DNA of 64,000 nt from Plectosphaerella cucumerina (lineage: Eukaryota; Ascomycota; Sordariomycetes; Glomerellales; Plectosphaerellaceae): the NCBI GenBank assembly GCA_020746995.1, contig JAGPXD010000007.1, positions 1-64,000 on the forward strand. Reading direction: 5' to 3'. Below the pieces are notes generated by a model. The model saw only the letters and a program-made list of their open reading frames with translations. It was not told where the DNA came from and made no database searches. Shown here one piece after another: positions 46,701 to 58,431 of this stretch (position 1 is the first letter of the stretch; each line of letters begins with the position of its first letter). The position numbers and the translations under genes were made by a program.

Positions 46701-49700
46701 CAGCAGCATCCCCTGAGCCTACGCAAAACTTCATCCATCACCGGTGAGCGGGCTCTGCGAATGAGATGCGGCGTCCGCTGACAGAATGCGGTGACGAGGC
46801 GTGTTGCTCACACCGAGGCGGCCAGCCACCCCCGCTCTTCCAAGAGCACAGCTAAGCAGCAGCTTTCTATTTCCGCTTTCGTTGGGGTCTTTTTCTCGTC
46901 TTGCTCATAGTCGACGTTTGGGTCCGAAGCCCAGTGTGGCTTGTTCGGTCTTTACCGGTAATCTGAATAGACCAGAGGTGATTTCCCACTGGACGGGACC
47001 TGCATTGACAGCTCACCTGCTTCAACATGCCAGACAAGACCAAACTTTGCAGACAACATGGCATGAACCCAGGTGGCCAGAAACATTGGTCTTCACACGC
47101 ACCGTCGGCGTCCTCCCAAGCGAGCTGCCAGATCTGGTCCGGCATCCGGATAATCAACCGGCTGAATATGAGGCGTTCGCTTCCGTTGAGTCGAGCTTGG
47201 CTCCAGGTACCTGCAGACGCAAGCGAGGTCGTGCTTCCCGCCTTGCCGACGTGGCGTCAGACCGACATCAACTTTCTACGCCGCACGCACGTGCACCTAG
47301 CCGGCACATGCCATTTCGACCAACGGGCATCTATCGTCGTGGAAGATGATCTCCAAGACGGGCAGGGGGGCATGAGAAAACGAGGGTCGCGGGTTCTCCC
47401 CGTCGGCATCCTTGGTAGCTTTTCTCCGCACTATGCAGTTCTTCGCCACATCATCCAGGGGAGGTCAGGGTGGTGGTCATCCTCTGCCGACTGCACACAC
47501 CTACGATGCGGGACGTTGGTCGCTTGACCCCATTTCCCCGGATCTGAGGCCCGAGGCGGGAAATTTGGACCTACCTTAATGAGCCGAGACCGGGTCAGTT
47601 GACGATGCCACGGGGGATGTAATTGTGTCACCAAGACAAACTCCGGCGCCGAGAGATCTACCAGCATGGAATGGCCCTCATGACGCAGTCGACCGATCGT
47701 ACGGCCTCCATGATACCACCTTTGATCATTCTAGACAAGGAGGCGACAGCTGCAATCGAAGAGCGCGATCAAGGAAACGCATGCTGGAATCGAATACTAG
47801 GCTACCGCCATACATAGCTTAGGACTTTAGGACATGATGGCTTGCAATGACACAGCCTGCCTAGAGACACATCTACAAAACCATCATCAGGAACACTCAA
47901 CATGGAAACCACGTATTTGTAACCAACCTGCTTACTGTCCCTTCCATTCTGTCTGACTCGGCGCTGGATGAGCTGCCACAGATGTGGAATGAAGCGGCAG
48001 CGCAGGGAGGCCAGGAGCCCCGGGAGCGCAGAGTCAGCTTGGTGTCTCTGGTTCCTGATCAATTGGCTGTGTCGAGTCAAACGAGACAGGCGAGCTACAT
48101 CAATGCACCGGCGCCCGCCCGCACCGGGACGTCCCGCGGCGTCATGCGAATGGAGCGACCCGATTTCCATCGCAGCTCAACCTCTTGCGCGACGGCAAAC
48201 ACCCATTTGTGACCGGCCCGGTGCATCCTCGTTTCCTCGAGCGCACGCACACGAACCGAGCTGCGTGCTTCTCGCCGAAGAACCCTTCGTCTTCGAGGTA
48301 CAGGGCTTTTAAGTTACTTGTAGGTCATGGGTTATTCACCTTTCAGGTGCATACAGTGACTACGGCATGTTGCGCAAGGCGGCTCTACCACAATTCTCAC
48401 ATGATGAAAACGGGGGATAACCCTCGTCCCTTTTCGGCGTCGCTATTCCCGCGCTGTGTGCTTGGAGGGCCGGGGGTATTGCCCGTTCGCCAGATGTCCA
48501 GGCGTTCGGGAGGTCCTTGCACTTCGGACGGAACGACATGAAGAAAGTATTGGATCACTACAGGGAAGTACTAAAACGTTGTCAAGATCCTTCAGTAAGT
48601 AACCGTACACGGACTTCTCGCCGACCCATTACTCGCGTGAGCCCCATCTTCTCCGTCCGCTTAAGCCCCGGCGCCACCGTCTTTGGACGCTCCCATCGTG
48701 GTCGTTGGCAGACGACAGACTGTGGGCCCCATATCCTTGCTTGGGCTACCCATAATCTTGGGACCCGGGACACACGGGGGCTGGACAATCCCCTCGGCAG
48801 GCAATGGTTCATGGCCTGTCTCGTAGACGAACGGGGGAGCCTGGAAGATGGACGGGTTTCTGAGTTGGCGACATCAATGCAGAGCTGGCGGGTGATGATC
48901 CTAGGTACTTAAGGCTTAACTCCATCCGTCCAGGCATTCGGAATGTCTGGCGATGCCGACCACCTACAAGTACTTCTTCAGTTGTGCTGCGCCATCGCTG
49001 GGAACCCCTGACCCCCTGGCAGACCCAGAACCAAAACACTGGTAGCGGCCCCCATGCACCGGAACGAGCCCCGGAGCAGGGGTCCCACCTGGTTTCTTCA
49101 GGGAAGACCAGGGCAGCGTGCTTGACTCGGCTGCTTGCCTGTTCCAGGTACTCATCACGGGCCTACCTGATCCGTTTGGAGGAAATGACCGCGAGACATT
49201 CCAAGCACCTACATTTTCTCCAGACCTCGTTCGCGCGTTTTGGGGAGCTAGCCTTCCGTTCCGCGTTGGTCCCCTCGTGGAAAATGCTGGGGTTGCACGC
49301 GTTCATCCCCCCTCACAGATCAGGCACCACATGATCCGGGGCGGCCAACGTCGAGTCAGGGGCACCTCGAGGATCGTGATGTCGACCCAAATCGCAATGC
49401 CCAGCAGTGCCCAAGGGGCCCACGCCTCCGGAACACCCGGACAGCAAAATAAGATAGAAACGTAACATTGGTCCCTGGCAAATATTCGCGCACGTTTGTC
49501 ACTTGAAAGTGCGTGTCCAGAACATCCGCGAACAGCCCCCAGAAACCCGTTGCAGGCTGTGGTGCCGATACCGGGTTCATCAAGGTCGCTCCAAACGGGA
49601 CATCAGACGGGCCATGCCACTGCCACGTGGTACTAGGACGAAGAGCATCCCGCTTGTTTACGAATACTGAGCGCATCTACGGTACGATGCTCGGTTGCAT

Positions 49701-50291
49701 CCAGCTCCCAACGGCCCCAGGCGCAAGAAAGCCCGACAAGCAGCGTTCTGACCGAGCAATCGATGCTTCCAAGGAGTGAACTATGCCAGGTGTCCCGATG
49801 ACCTGCTGTCCAGAGGCGGATGTAATGTGATGATTTGTGATGCTGAGAAGACCCAGCGGGTGGTAGTACAGTTCCTATGCCCCGAGGGCGTTCCTTCTGG
49901 CTTCCCGACTGCCCCTGTTCTGCACTCGTATGAGCACTGTACCGCCAAAGAATCAGCTGCTTCATCGGTCGATTTGACATGGACCCAGGGTTTCCTTAGC
50001 TGGCCCTGGCCCTGGCAACGGTGATGGCGCGACGCTAGAGCCCTGGGGCTCTCCCAGCAACCATTCCCTCGGTGCTGGCCAAGGGTCAGGGGTGGCCGCC
50101 CCAGTTAGCCAGGGAAAGTTGGAACTGCCTGGTTCTTTGGCGTGAGGACCACTTCTGTCTGTTACGAGGGGGCGGAGTCAACGCCGTCGTCGCACCTCAC
50201 CCTGAGACTACGCTTGAGGCCCGTCACAACTGGAACGCCACCGTTTGCCAATCATGCTACTCGTAGAGCATTATACGTACATACATAGATG
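40788..50291. other. 9.5 kb gene-poor block
   Basis: No credible protein gene on either strand. The longest ORFs (239 codons at 42182-42901 plus, 182 at 46801-47349 plus, 179 at 41119-41658 minus) are R/P/S/H-rich and overlap equally open antisense frames. Contents I can point to: a G-tract cluster at 41321-41357, a short (ATT)n run near 41216-41226, the inverted repeat CCTAC-AA-GTAGG at about 43727-43738, and scattered AGGTAC-type motifs. Not AT-rich. It could hold long regulatory regions, non-coding RNAs or extinct genes. I saw no tRNA or 5S rRNA box. Confidence 0.5.
41321..41357 (+). other. G-quadruplex-type G tracts
   Basis: A run of 12 G followed by CGT-GGG-T-GGG-A-GGG-A-GGGGGG-A-GGG, which satisfies the four-tract, short-loop G-quadruplex rule several times over. 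It lies about 530 bases upstream of the DUF1752/DUF3295 ATG, on the strand opposite to the coding strand, so the sense strand there is C-rich. Confidence 0.6.
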
Positions 50292-52364
50292 CTAATCCTT
50301 CTTCGCCGCCGCGGCTCCGAGGCGCTTGTGCTTTCTGGGGTCTTTCCGATTCATCAGTGTTCGATCCCGTGTCCCCTTCCCACCTTCCCAGAAGCCGGTG
50401 CCCCTACGACCGATGACGCTTCGTCCACAGAAGGAGCAGGCATCGACAGCATAGCGTTGCTCGCGCGAGCACCATCCACAGACCATCATGTTCGCCCACT
50501 CGTTGACGTGGTCCTCGGCTGCGTCATGGCACTTGTCACATGGATGCACGCGATTGCAGCAGCTGAAGCGGAACCAGCGATAGCTCTTGCGGTAATGGGA
50601 GCAGGCTCCGCGATCCGGGAGAGCTTCTCCGGTCTGTAGGTCGATGCGGTCCTGCTTCCGACGGTTGCCGGCCGCTGGCGCGGTGAGCGCTCCTGGCGCG
50701 TAGGCCAAGAAACGCACGTCGGAGATCTTGAAGGTGAACTTGCCGTGGCAGACACGGCACACATTCGTGGTGGCGTCACCGCGGACAGCGACAAGGCCCG
50801 GACTGGTCGTTGAGCATTTGGCGCACACAGGCGTGAAAGTACTCGGGAGCATGTCGGCAACAGTACCACCGGCGACGTCGAGGAAGCCTGCGCGGTGAGA
50901 CGCCTGGTGAACCAACTGGGGACGGAAGCAGGCGGCAATTCCTGCAGCACACTTGCGACAAGATGCCGTCTTCTCCTTCTCATTTTGGAGCCCGGTGATG
51001 TCGTTGATCGTTTTGCATCGTGAGCATTTGACGCTGATGTTGAGAATAGCAACCTGGAAAAGTTCGATGCTGTGTAGTTCGATGCCGGGGAAGGTAATCG
51101 CGATGCCTCGCTCAGGGGTAGAGCCGGATGCGAGCGCTGGCTGGGCAGGTTCGAGAGCCGCGCCGGCATCGTCATGGACTTCGTCTGATTCGGAACCGAA
51201 ATCGTCATCCGAGGAGGAGTCTTCGCCGATGCCGTGGTAGAGTGCCCATTCGGGAGGCCGGGCGATCAGCTTGACATGGCCACGGTCCTCCAAGATATGA
51301 TCGACGTGCGCCCCCTGCGCGGTGTCGTCAGTCTTGGGGAGCGCGGAAACCGTCTCGTGCTTAGTCTGCTCAGACACTGGATTGCTTTTCTGAGCCTGTG
51401 CCTGTTTTGCAAGCGTATGCATGTTCTGAGCAAGGAAGTTGAGGTGACTGATGAGTGTCATCTGCTTTTGGTGTGCTGCCTTCTCGAAGAAGAGATCTTC
51501 GAGAGGCTCTGCCTGATCAGAGTCGACCTCATTCAGCTGTATCCTCAGGGGCTGAAGAGGATATAGCAGTGGCACAATCATGTGTAGACTCTGCACGGTT
51601 TGGAGACCGGGTGGCAGTTCCGAGCGGCGCTTTGGCTCAACGGGCAGAGTGTAGACGATGCCATCCCCAGAGCGTCGATACAGTGATAGTCGAGAAATGC
51701 GGGTCTCAACCTGACGAACCTCCTGAGCCCTTCGTGCTTTGGCCTCGGCGATTTGGTCCCGAGAGTATGAGGGATCTCGCGGCAACGGTTGTAAGTTTTG
51801 TGGCGCATCTGAAGCTGAGGGCGCTGTAGGGGCGGCTTGAGTTGTAGGGACAACGGGCGAGGCATCGGGGTTGTCGTGATGTCTTGTGTCCTTGAATGAC
51901 AGGAGGGTTACCGTCTCTGCCTTTTGTTCTGCGAGAAAACTTTCCAAGTTCTTGTCCAAGGCCTGGGTGAGAGCCAGTAACGTTGCGAGGGGCCTCTGCT
52001 CGACCAGTCTGTCCCATCCTCTTTCGATGTTGATGCAGAAGCCCCGTGGGATGTTTCGATTCTTGACATCCAGGGATGCTACCTCCTCCGGATAGTCCTT
52101 CGGCACTCGAAGCTCGCATTCGAGGACCTCCAGGTCGAACGGAAAGTCTGGGTCCGAGGGCTTCAACCGGAACTTGAGCGTCGTTGTGCCATCGGTGCGG
52201 GTGGACTCGCGAGGAGAGAATCGACGGCGCAGTTGATCAAGCTGGTACCCTCTTGGATCCCTCACCTGGGCGTCCGGGACAGGCTTTGGCACGATATGAC
52301 CAGTGGTGGCATTTTCAACAGCCTGCCGATGAGTGTGATTCCCTTGCTTGGAGAGAGGTATCAT
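50292..52364 (-). CDS. CHY-type zinc-finger protein
   Basis: A single exon of 690 residues from the ATG at 52364. The C-terminal quarter (about 565-640) is a CHY zinc finger: CSHYRKSYRWFRFSCCNRVH, then PCDKCHDAAEDH, then MVCGWCSREQ and CSFC, followed by a basic tail. The N-terminal third contains LEVLECELRVPKDYPEE, similar to an RWD-type alpha/beta fold. The middle has a helical Gln/Ala stretch, an acidic SSSDDDFGSESDE patch, and further Cys pairs (CSRCKTI, CRKC, CAKC, CRVC) that could form additional zinc ribbons. Animal and plant CHY proteins (Pirh2 type) usually add a RING; none is visible here, so ubiquitin-ligase activity should not be assumed. The frame is open to 52442 without another ATG, so an upstream first exon is possible. 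Confidence 0.85.
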   Translation of the reverse strand: MIPLSKQGNHTHRQAVENATTGHIVPKPVPDAQVRDPRGYQLDQLRRRFSPRESTRTDGTTTLKFRLKPSDPDFPFDLEVLECELRVPKDYPEEVASLDVKNRNIPRGFCINIERGWDRLVEQRPLATLLALTQALDKNLESFLAEQKAETVTLLSFKDTRHHDNPDASPVVPTTQAAPTAPSASDAPQNLQPLPRDPSYSRDQIAEAKARRAQEVRQVETRISRLSLYRRSGDGIVYTLPVEPKRRSELPPGLQTVQSLHMIVPLLYPLQPLRIQLNEVDSDQAEPLEDLFFEKAAHQKQMTLISHLNFLAQNMHTLAKQAQAQKSNPVSEQTKHETVSALPKTDDTAQGAHVDHILEDRGHVKLIARPPEWALYHGIGEDSSSDDDFGSESDEVHDDAGAALEPAQPALASGSTPERGIAITFPGIELHSIELFQVAILNISVKCSRCKTINDITGLQNEKEKTASCRKCAAGIAACFRPQLVHQASHRAGFLDVAGGTVADMLPSTFTPVCAKCSTTSPGLVAVRGDATTNVCRVCHGKFTFKISDVRFLAYAPGALTAPAAGNRRKQDRIDLQTGEALPDRGACSHYRKSYRWFRFSCCNRVHPCDKCHDAAEDHVNEWANMMVCGWCSREQRYAVDACSFCGRSVIGRRGTGFWEGGKGTRDRTLMNRKDPRKHKRLGAAAAKKD

Positions 52365-53776
52365 GCTGCGCGTGTGTCCGAGGGGATGACAAATAATTTG
52401 GCGGCGGATAGGTTCCAGGAATGGAGATTCAACGACGACCAATTACCAGGCCAGATGCCGTTGTTCATCACCAGGAGGGAGAGATGGCAATTTGTAGTAT
52501 GCCCGGTTTGACGACCCGTTGCATCGGCTCCACCGTCACTGCCAGTGCACGTCAAGGCTTGTGGTTGTTAGCAGACAGAGGCCGCAGCGCCTTCCGAAGG
52601 TATGATGACGCGGGATGAGTCAGATTGACCACATATCACGTGACTACGGTCCTCTCAACATCCCGAGTCGCACCTCGCCGATTGACTCACTCACCTCAAC
52701 TATCCCGCCGACGCGAAATCTCGAGGGCGGGCATCCCATCGAGCGGCTGGCATCCGGATATCAGCGCCATCAGTTCGCTGGATGTCTTACTCCACAACGG
52801 AGTAGTACACTGTATTTCCCGTTTTGCCGATCCACCACTCATCCGTTCCGGCCAAACGGTTTACTTGTGGCAGCGGATGGTGAATGGCTTGGCTTCCAGA
52901 TGGCGGGGCCGGGCTGAGAACGAATGAATATTCGATTTATAGACCACGTACATTGCGTGCATGCATCCACCACCTAGGAGCTACTTCTAGACACGTGCGA
53001 TCTCTGCTGTAGTAGTTTTACTTGTGAGGTTGGACCGGCATTTGACTACGCCGAGATGCGCAACTTGTCATGTGTGACTCAGAAGGGGGGTGCCAACGCA
53101 TCGGGCTGGTCGCCCGGTGACATGTTGAAAATGCAACTCTGGGCGGTGAAGGTACCTTGAGGCTGGTGGGATAGGTCACAGAGGGGGCTGCCACCAGCAC
53201 ACCCGCAATAGTATATCCCCGCAAGGTAATTAGATTACCATGAGATGGATACCGAGTACCAGCGGTGCGTTGCAGACTTGGCCACGGCGGGGACACAACG
53301 TTGTAAATGGATGCTCCTATCGTACTCTAGGGTCGGTCTGCCTGATTATATCCTTTAGCTGTGTTTTCGATGTCTGTTGACAGGCGAGCTTGGTGTGGTA
53401 CCACTGTATCTTTCCTGCTTGGTCTTAGCTAGGTTGTTGGGATGAGGTGATCAAGGTCGGCGTTGGAGGCTCGGGTACTGAGTCTGAGCCAGGCCACGGA
53501 TAGCCACGCGTAATCTTGCAAGAGTGAACAAGTGAGTCATTCAAGAAAGAAACATCAAATTAAGAGCACTCCAGAGGTTTAGGCTTGAGGGCAAGGAACA
53601 CACGAGTCAGCTGTATTTTGTGTTGTTGACCAGAAACCGCCGTGTCGAACTATTTTTCCCCGATGACTTCAAGGTCTGATCTCTTCACTGTCCATGGAGT
53701 ATGTTCATCTTGCTCAAAGCTCACATAAAGAAGAACTGTAAGGCCAGTGACAGCTTGACACTCCATGCAGTACTGT
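52365..53776. other. intergenic, no gene seen
   Basis: Leader side of the CHY gene and 3' flank of the glucoamylase gene. Only short ORFs. A perfect AGGTACCT palindrome lies at 53150-53157. Confidence 0.45.
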
Positions 53777-55759
53777 CTAAGCCTGCCAAACATCAGCCCT
53801 GCTGGCTGTCGACTGGCCACACACCGCAGGGACAGTCCACGCCCTGTTGGGGTCCTTCTCCCATGTCACAGCACCGTTTGAAGCAACGTTGATGTACTTG
53901 TACTGGATAGACTGGCCGGCCGGCAGGTTGATGGTCGTCTGCCAAAGGGGGTTCGAGGCGGTGTACTGATTGGCATTCAGGGCAATGGCATTGCTGGGGT
54001 TCCAGTTGCCGAGCTGGGGAACGTTGCCAACCACCTTGATTGTCTGTCCGAATTGCGTCGTGACTCGCGCATTGAACGTGACGGCGACACTCGTGGGCGT
54101 TGAGCAGGCGCCCGTGCTGCTAGCTGTGGTCGAGGCAGAGGCAGAGACAGTGGCTGTTGGGACGCTCGTTGGGACGCCAGACACAGGGGTCTGACTGGTC
54201 GGGAAGCTGGTCACAGTGGCCGAAGTGTACGAACCCTGGACAGAGGTCGCAAAACAGCTGCCGGGAACTGCGGAAGAATCGGCCTTGGCCCATCCAGGCG
54301 CAACGAAGCCCCGACGGCGCTGGGCGGCGGAGAGGAACGATGCGTAGGACCATGTCAGATCGCGGGCGGACAAGGGCTGGCCGTTGTTCCTGTTGTACTG
54401 CTCGGCGATGGAGCCGTTGGGGGAAGCATATGTGGCGGCAATATTGACGAACCCATCGGCGTAGCTGGATGCGGCAGAGATGATGCTGTTGTAGGTTGTT
54501 GATCCAGAAGCAAACTGACCAGTTGAGATGGAAGGGACAAGGTCGCGGAAGAAGGCGAGCGAAGTTTGTGTAACCGCGATGGAACTGCTTCTCTTCCAAA
54601 TGTAGAGAGCATCGTAGAGCTGCTCCGCGGCAGCAAAGGTGTTCAAATACCACGGATGCCCACCATAGTAGGTGTCCTCGGGGTACCTGCCGACGGCAAC
54701 AGCCTGCCCCTGAGGAATACCAGAGTTGATGGCATAGATGGACCTGAAGGAGTCGACGACTACCTTGTGGTTCGAAAGCGCCCGGTCGCTGCACGGCTGG
54801 AAGGTGGCGCTGTCGCAGTTGAGAGCCGGGTCGAAGTTGTGAATGGAAGTGAGGATGGAGTTGGCATCCTTGCCGTTCCGCCAGTTACCGCCGTTGATGT
54901 TCGAGACGATGTAGCCCTGGGATGGGTTCCAGAAGCGCTGCTGGAAGCACAGGACCTGGGGCGCAATGGAGTCGCAGGCCGTGCAGGACGTACCCAGGAG
55001 CGAGGCCAGAGAGCTTCCCTCGACGAGGGAGCGGTGCTGAGAAGCAATGGTGAAGAACGAGGACCCTTGCACCTCCTCCCAGAGGTCGAAGCCGGTCTGG
55101 TTCCAGTACTGGGCGACGTATGCCAGGTCGTTCCGGATCACCGGCCAGACAACCGTGTTTGCCGTTGTGGTGTACCCGTTGGCGATCAACCACTTTGCGT
55201 ACTTGATCAAAGCAATGGCCCGGAGCGCAGGCCCGTCTCGCTGTGGGCGGCCCCATTCGCCCGTGAACTGGGCCCCGTTGGCCAAATATTTCGGCTCTCC
55301 AAGTCCTGCGCCATTCTGGAAGCCGCCTGAGGGGTTGGAGACTGTTTGCAGCTTCGCCTGTCCAATGATGAAGTCCTGGATGCTGCGTTGGAGGCCGGCA
55401 TCGTAGGATTCGAGAAAGAGATCGACGACAAGCTTGAAGACGAGCCCGGCGTCTCTGGTCCAGTGGAAGAAGTCTATGTAGGCTGTGTGAGTAGACTGTT
55501 TTACCGGGCGAAGACGAGGAGTTGAGGTCTTACAATCAGGGTCTTGACGACTGGGGGAGGCGATGACGAGACCGGAAGCTACACCAGCAGAGTTGCAGCC
55601 GCTCGGACCGACGTTGCAGAGAAGCTGGGCCCTGGCGATCGGTAGTTCTTGGGCAATCCAGGCTTCGACGTCAACCCTCTTGGACAATGAGGATGGGTGT
55701 CCGGAGACGACAGCCGCACCGGCAGAAATGCCCAGAGCGAAGAGGTGAAGTAGCTTCAT
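53777..55759 (-). CDS. secreted glucoamylase, GH15 with C-terminal CBM20
   Basis: Exons 55759-55534 and 55473-53777 give about 640 residues. The 60-nt intron (gtaaga...acatag) has no in-frame stop, so the gene also reads straight through. Splicing at the TAG acceptor restores the family's DPDYFFHWTRDAGL. Residues 1-20 are a signal peptide, and SKR at 26-28 is a Kex2-like propeptide site. The GH15 core has the acid Glu in FDLWEEVQGSSFF (about E208), GRYPEDTYYGGHPW, and the base Glu in SIAEQYNRN (about E433), then LSARDLTWSYASF. A Ser/Thr-rich linker (about 515-545) leads to the CBM20 (GQTIKVVGNVPQLGNW, then INLPAGQSIQYKYI, then TWEKDPNR). It releases glucose from starch and related alpha-glucans outside the cell. 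A TATA box is about 95 bases upstream. Confidence 0.96.
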   Translation of the reverse strand: MKLLHLFALGISAGAAVVSGHPSSLSKRVDVEAWIAQELPIARAQLLCNVGPSGCNSAGVASGLVIASPSRQDPDCKTSTPRLRPVKQSTHTAYIDFFHWTRDAGLVFKLVVDLFLESYDAGLQRSIQDFIIGQAKLQTVSNPSGGFQNGAGLGEPKYLANGAQFTGEWGRPQRDGPALRAIALIKYAKWLIANGYTTTANTVVWPVIRNDLAYVAQYWNQTGFDLWEEVQGSSFFTIASQHRSLVEGSSLASLLGTSCTACDSIAPQVLCFQQRFWNPSQGYIVSNINGGNWRNGKDANSILTSIHNFDPALNCDSATFQPCSDRALSNHKVVVDSFRSIYAINSGIPQGQAVAVGRYPEDTYYGGHPWYLNTFAAAEQLYDALYIWKRSSSIAVTQTSLAFFRDLVPSISTGQFASGSTTYNSIISAASSYADGFVNIAATYASPNGSIAEQYNRNNGQPLSARDLTWSYASFLSAAQRRRGFVAPGWAKADSSAVPGSCFATSVQGSYTSATVTSFPTSQTPVSGVPTSVPTATVSASASTTASSTGACSTPTSVAVTFNARVTTQFGQTIKVVGNVPQLGNWNPSNAIALNANQYTASNPLWQTTINLPAGQSIQYKYINVASNGAVTWEKDPNRAWTVPAVCGQSTASRADVWQA

Positions 55760-55851
55760 GGCGAGATGCTGGGGAAGTTCGATTCGAGTTGAAGGCTAAT
55801 GGGAGTCGATGCCTAGACTTCATTTCTGAGACATCTTGGACTGGCTTGATG

Positions 55852-55859
55852 TATTTATA
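55852..55859 (-). promoter_or_regulatory. TATA box of the glucoamylase gene
   Basis: TATAAATA on the minus strand about 95 bases upstream of the ATG at 55759, a strong match at the expected distance. I did not find an unambiguous AmyR site in the adjacent sequence. Confidence 0.55.
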
Positions 55860-58431
55860 CCGGCTCTTAGGCCTCTTGCTGAGGCGACTTCCGCATCATG
55901 GAGCATTGTGCTCACATGGCATCACCCACTTGAACCTGGAACCCCTCAAGTCGGGCCTTCATCGGTGCTGCTCGGCTGCCGCCAGGCTGAGGCCCATGGC
56001 AATAATCTGGAATCGACAGGTGAACAGCCATTTGGCCCTGTCCACCTTCGGTGCAGTGGCCCCGCGCCACAAACAATGCGAACATGGTTGTCCAAAACGC
56101 AGCTCGGGGTTCTTGGAAGCCCGGAGCACATGGTGCAGACGGGCCGACCAGGGTGAGGTCTTTTGCACAAGCATGAGAGCCATCTGGGTTCTCGACGAGC
56201 TATGAGCGGTCATCAGCACCTTTTCTGGACAGGTCCCGGGCCTTATGCCGGAGAGAACCGAGTTGGTGTTGCATCGGTCCTCATCGACAGACGCCACTGC
56301 GAGCAAGCGAGGCAGAAATTCCGGCAAATGAACGACATGAGCCCGAGGAGGGGTCTGCATCGACGAGGCCAGCGTCGTCTACCCCACACTTCCGTCAAGG
56401 TGCTAGGCCGGGACTCCAGAGACCAAGCGGCAGTCTCCAATGCTCCTCAAGCCCGCCATGTACTTGCCCCATGGGGGTGGAGGACCGGGTGTTGTCGACA
56501 GGGATGGCTTCGGGCCGAGGCGATCGCTTCGCGGTAGGTCATGGCAAGCCTTGCATCTTTTGGACTGGGGGGTGATGCGGCGCTTGCGCAGGCGATATGA
56601 GGTCGACGATGGCGCTGATGGAGCGAGGCCAAACTTGATTTTTTGCGAACGGCTGGGGCAGTCGTCAGTAGATGCGGATTTGCGCACAGGCATGAGGGTG
56701 AACAAGACTTGATGGGACCCCGCCAACGGCCTGCTGGGTGGTGCGATCAAGTTTGGAGCGAATTTCTCCGCGGAAACGATCTTTAAAGTTGCTGCAGCGG
56801 GAGCTTGAGATGATGTGACCAAAGATGCGGGTTGGCCTCGTGATACGAGCTGTTGGCGTCCAGTAGGTAGGCGAGGACAGCACGTCCCGGAATCGATTTG
56901 GGAATCGATCGCGAAACCGCGTATACGGTTTTGTCGTAATATAAGACGGGGACCGCTGGGAAGAAAACAGTTCGTCGATGTGAGAGTGATGGTGTTGGCG
57001 AAATGAAAGATTGAAGGACGATGGGAGTGACTGGAACTCCAGCGATGGAAACTTCCAGGTTGGAAGGTTCGACGGGCTAGCAGTAAGCTTACAGCAAAGC
57101 TTAAAACATGGGCCTCGATGTGTCAACGCCTGGCAGGCGCCTCCATCATGGATGAATAGAATGAGTGCTGCAATAGTCAAGTCGGACTGATGTCAAGTAC
57201 GTGCCAGGTCGTTACATTACAGCCTCTCGGCAGTGTCAATGGACAAGGAGCCCAGTATGCGTTGCTCAATTGCGTCCCAAGCCTGAGGTGGGGGAGGCGT
57301 GGTCGAGGTCGAGCGAGTGATGGAGCAGGCACGGCCAAGACAACATGAAGCAGATTGCCCCCTACTCGTATGCTTCCAAAGTGGGCCATGGCCATTGGAT
57401 TCCTGACAGAAAGATCACAATGAGCCGGGCACTGATCGCGCTCCAGAGTCGCCTGGATTCGATTTGCTGCACCTTGTCGTTTCTGGGGCTCCGAGGCTCC
57501 GAATACGCCAGGAGCGCCGCCAACCCGGGCGGAATCCCGCTGGTTGCGCTGGTTCGCGGTCGTTTGGAACGGCGACAGTCACGCCCAGGCAGCCGTTTGA
57601 AAGCCCCGGCCACCACATGCACAGGCGGGCGGCCCTGGCAGTGAGTGAGTGCCCTGCCACCTCAGTGCATCGCATCAGCCTGGCGCTGACACCACCAAGG
57701 ACGTGTGGTTCCGTGGTACTCGGACTTCACCTACAGGCAGGCTTCCTGGCTCGTACCCTGCCAAGGCTTGCAAGCTCACCAAGCGGGCTTGGCGGTACAT
57801 TTGCTCTCGTAAAGCACCGGCAACTCCACTGGTACGAGAAAATAGTCCAGGGTGGTCACAAGAGGAAGGGTCCGAGGGGAGTTGAGAAGCTGAATTGGGG
57901 ATAGTTGTCGCGCCGCCTCGGTCGTCTTCGTCTTACTTTGTCGCCTGTACGAGCCAGGAAACCCTGCACAGCCCCTCTTTCCTTCGCCAAATGCCAACCC
58001 GGGCTGTCCGTAATAGTGCGTGGCATGCATGCATGCGAGCCAGTTGGGAAAATCCATCTGCTGGTGCTGGTGCTGGTACCTCATAATACTTGAGCATCTG
58101 CCCACGCCGCCGTCATTGATCCGACCGACGTCCCTGTTCGTCAAGTGCTTTGTGTCGACCGTCCATTCTTTCCGCCCCAGGCTCTGCTACTTTGCTTCCT
58201 CTGTCGCATCAATCGACCTCTCTCAACCCTCTTCTTGGCCCAAGCACGGCATGCAGACGTCCTTCGACCCATAGACCAACCCGACACCTGCGCGGCCATC
58301 GATCGGAGTCGCCACGGAAATCAAGCTCGCCCAGGCTCTGGGCTTCTCGTCCAAATCCACCGCCCGATCGACCGCCCGACCGACCGCCCGATCCCCCGAC
58401 TCTTCGGCAGAATCGCCGAGGCGATAATACA
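55860..58431. other. intergenic, no convincing gene
   Basis: About 2.6 kb. Minus-strand frames at 56403-56822 and 56665-57180 are open, but they overlap in different phases and lack domains. The last 300 bases before 58432 are C/T-rich with GACCGACCGCCCGA-type short repeats at about 58361-58400, likely the leader of the GH76 gene. Confidence 0.45.
58360..58398 (+). repeat. short tandem repeat in the GH76 leader
   Basis: Four imperfect tandem copies of a CCGCCCGATCGA / CCGCCCGACCGA unit (about 8-12 bases) directly upstream of the GH76 start codon. Probably slippage-prone leader sequence. Confidence 0.5.

Noticed and set aside
56403..57180. Two overlapping minus-strand ORFs upstream of the GH76 gene
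   Set aside because: They are in different frames without an intron that joins them sensibly, and neither has a domain.
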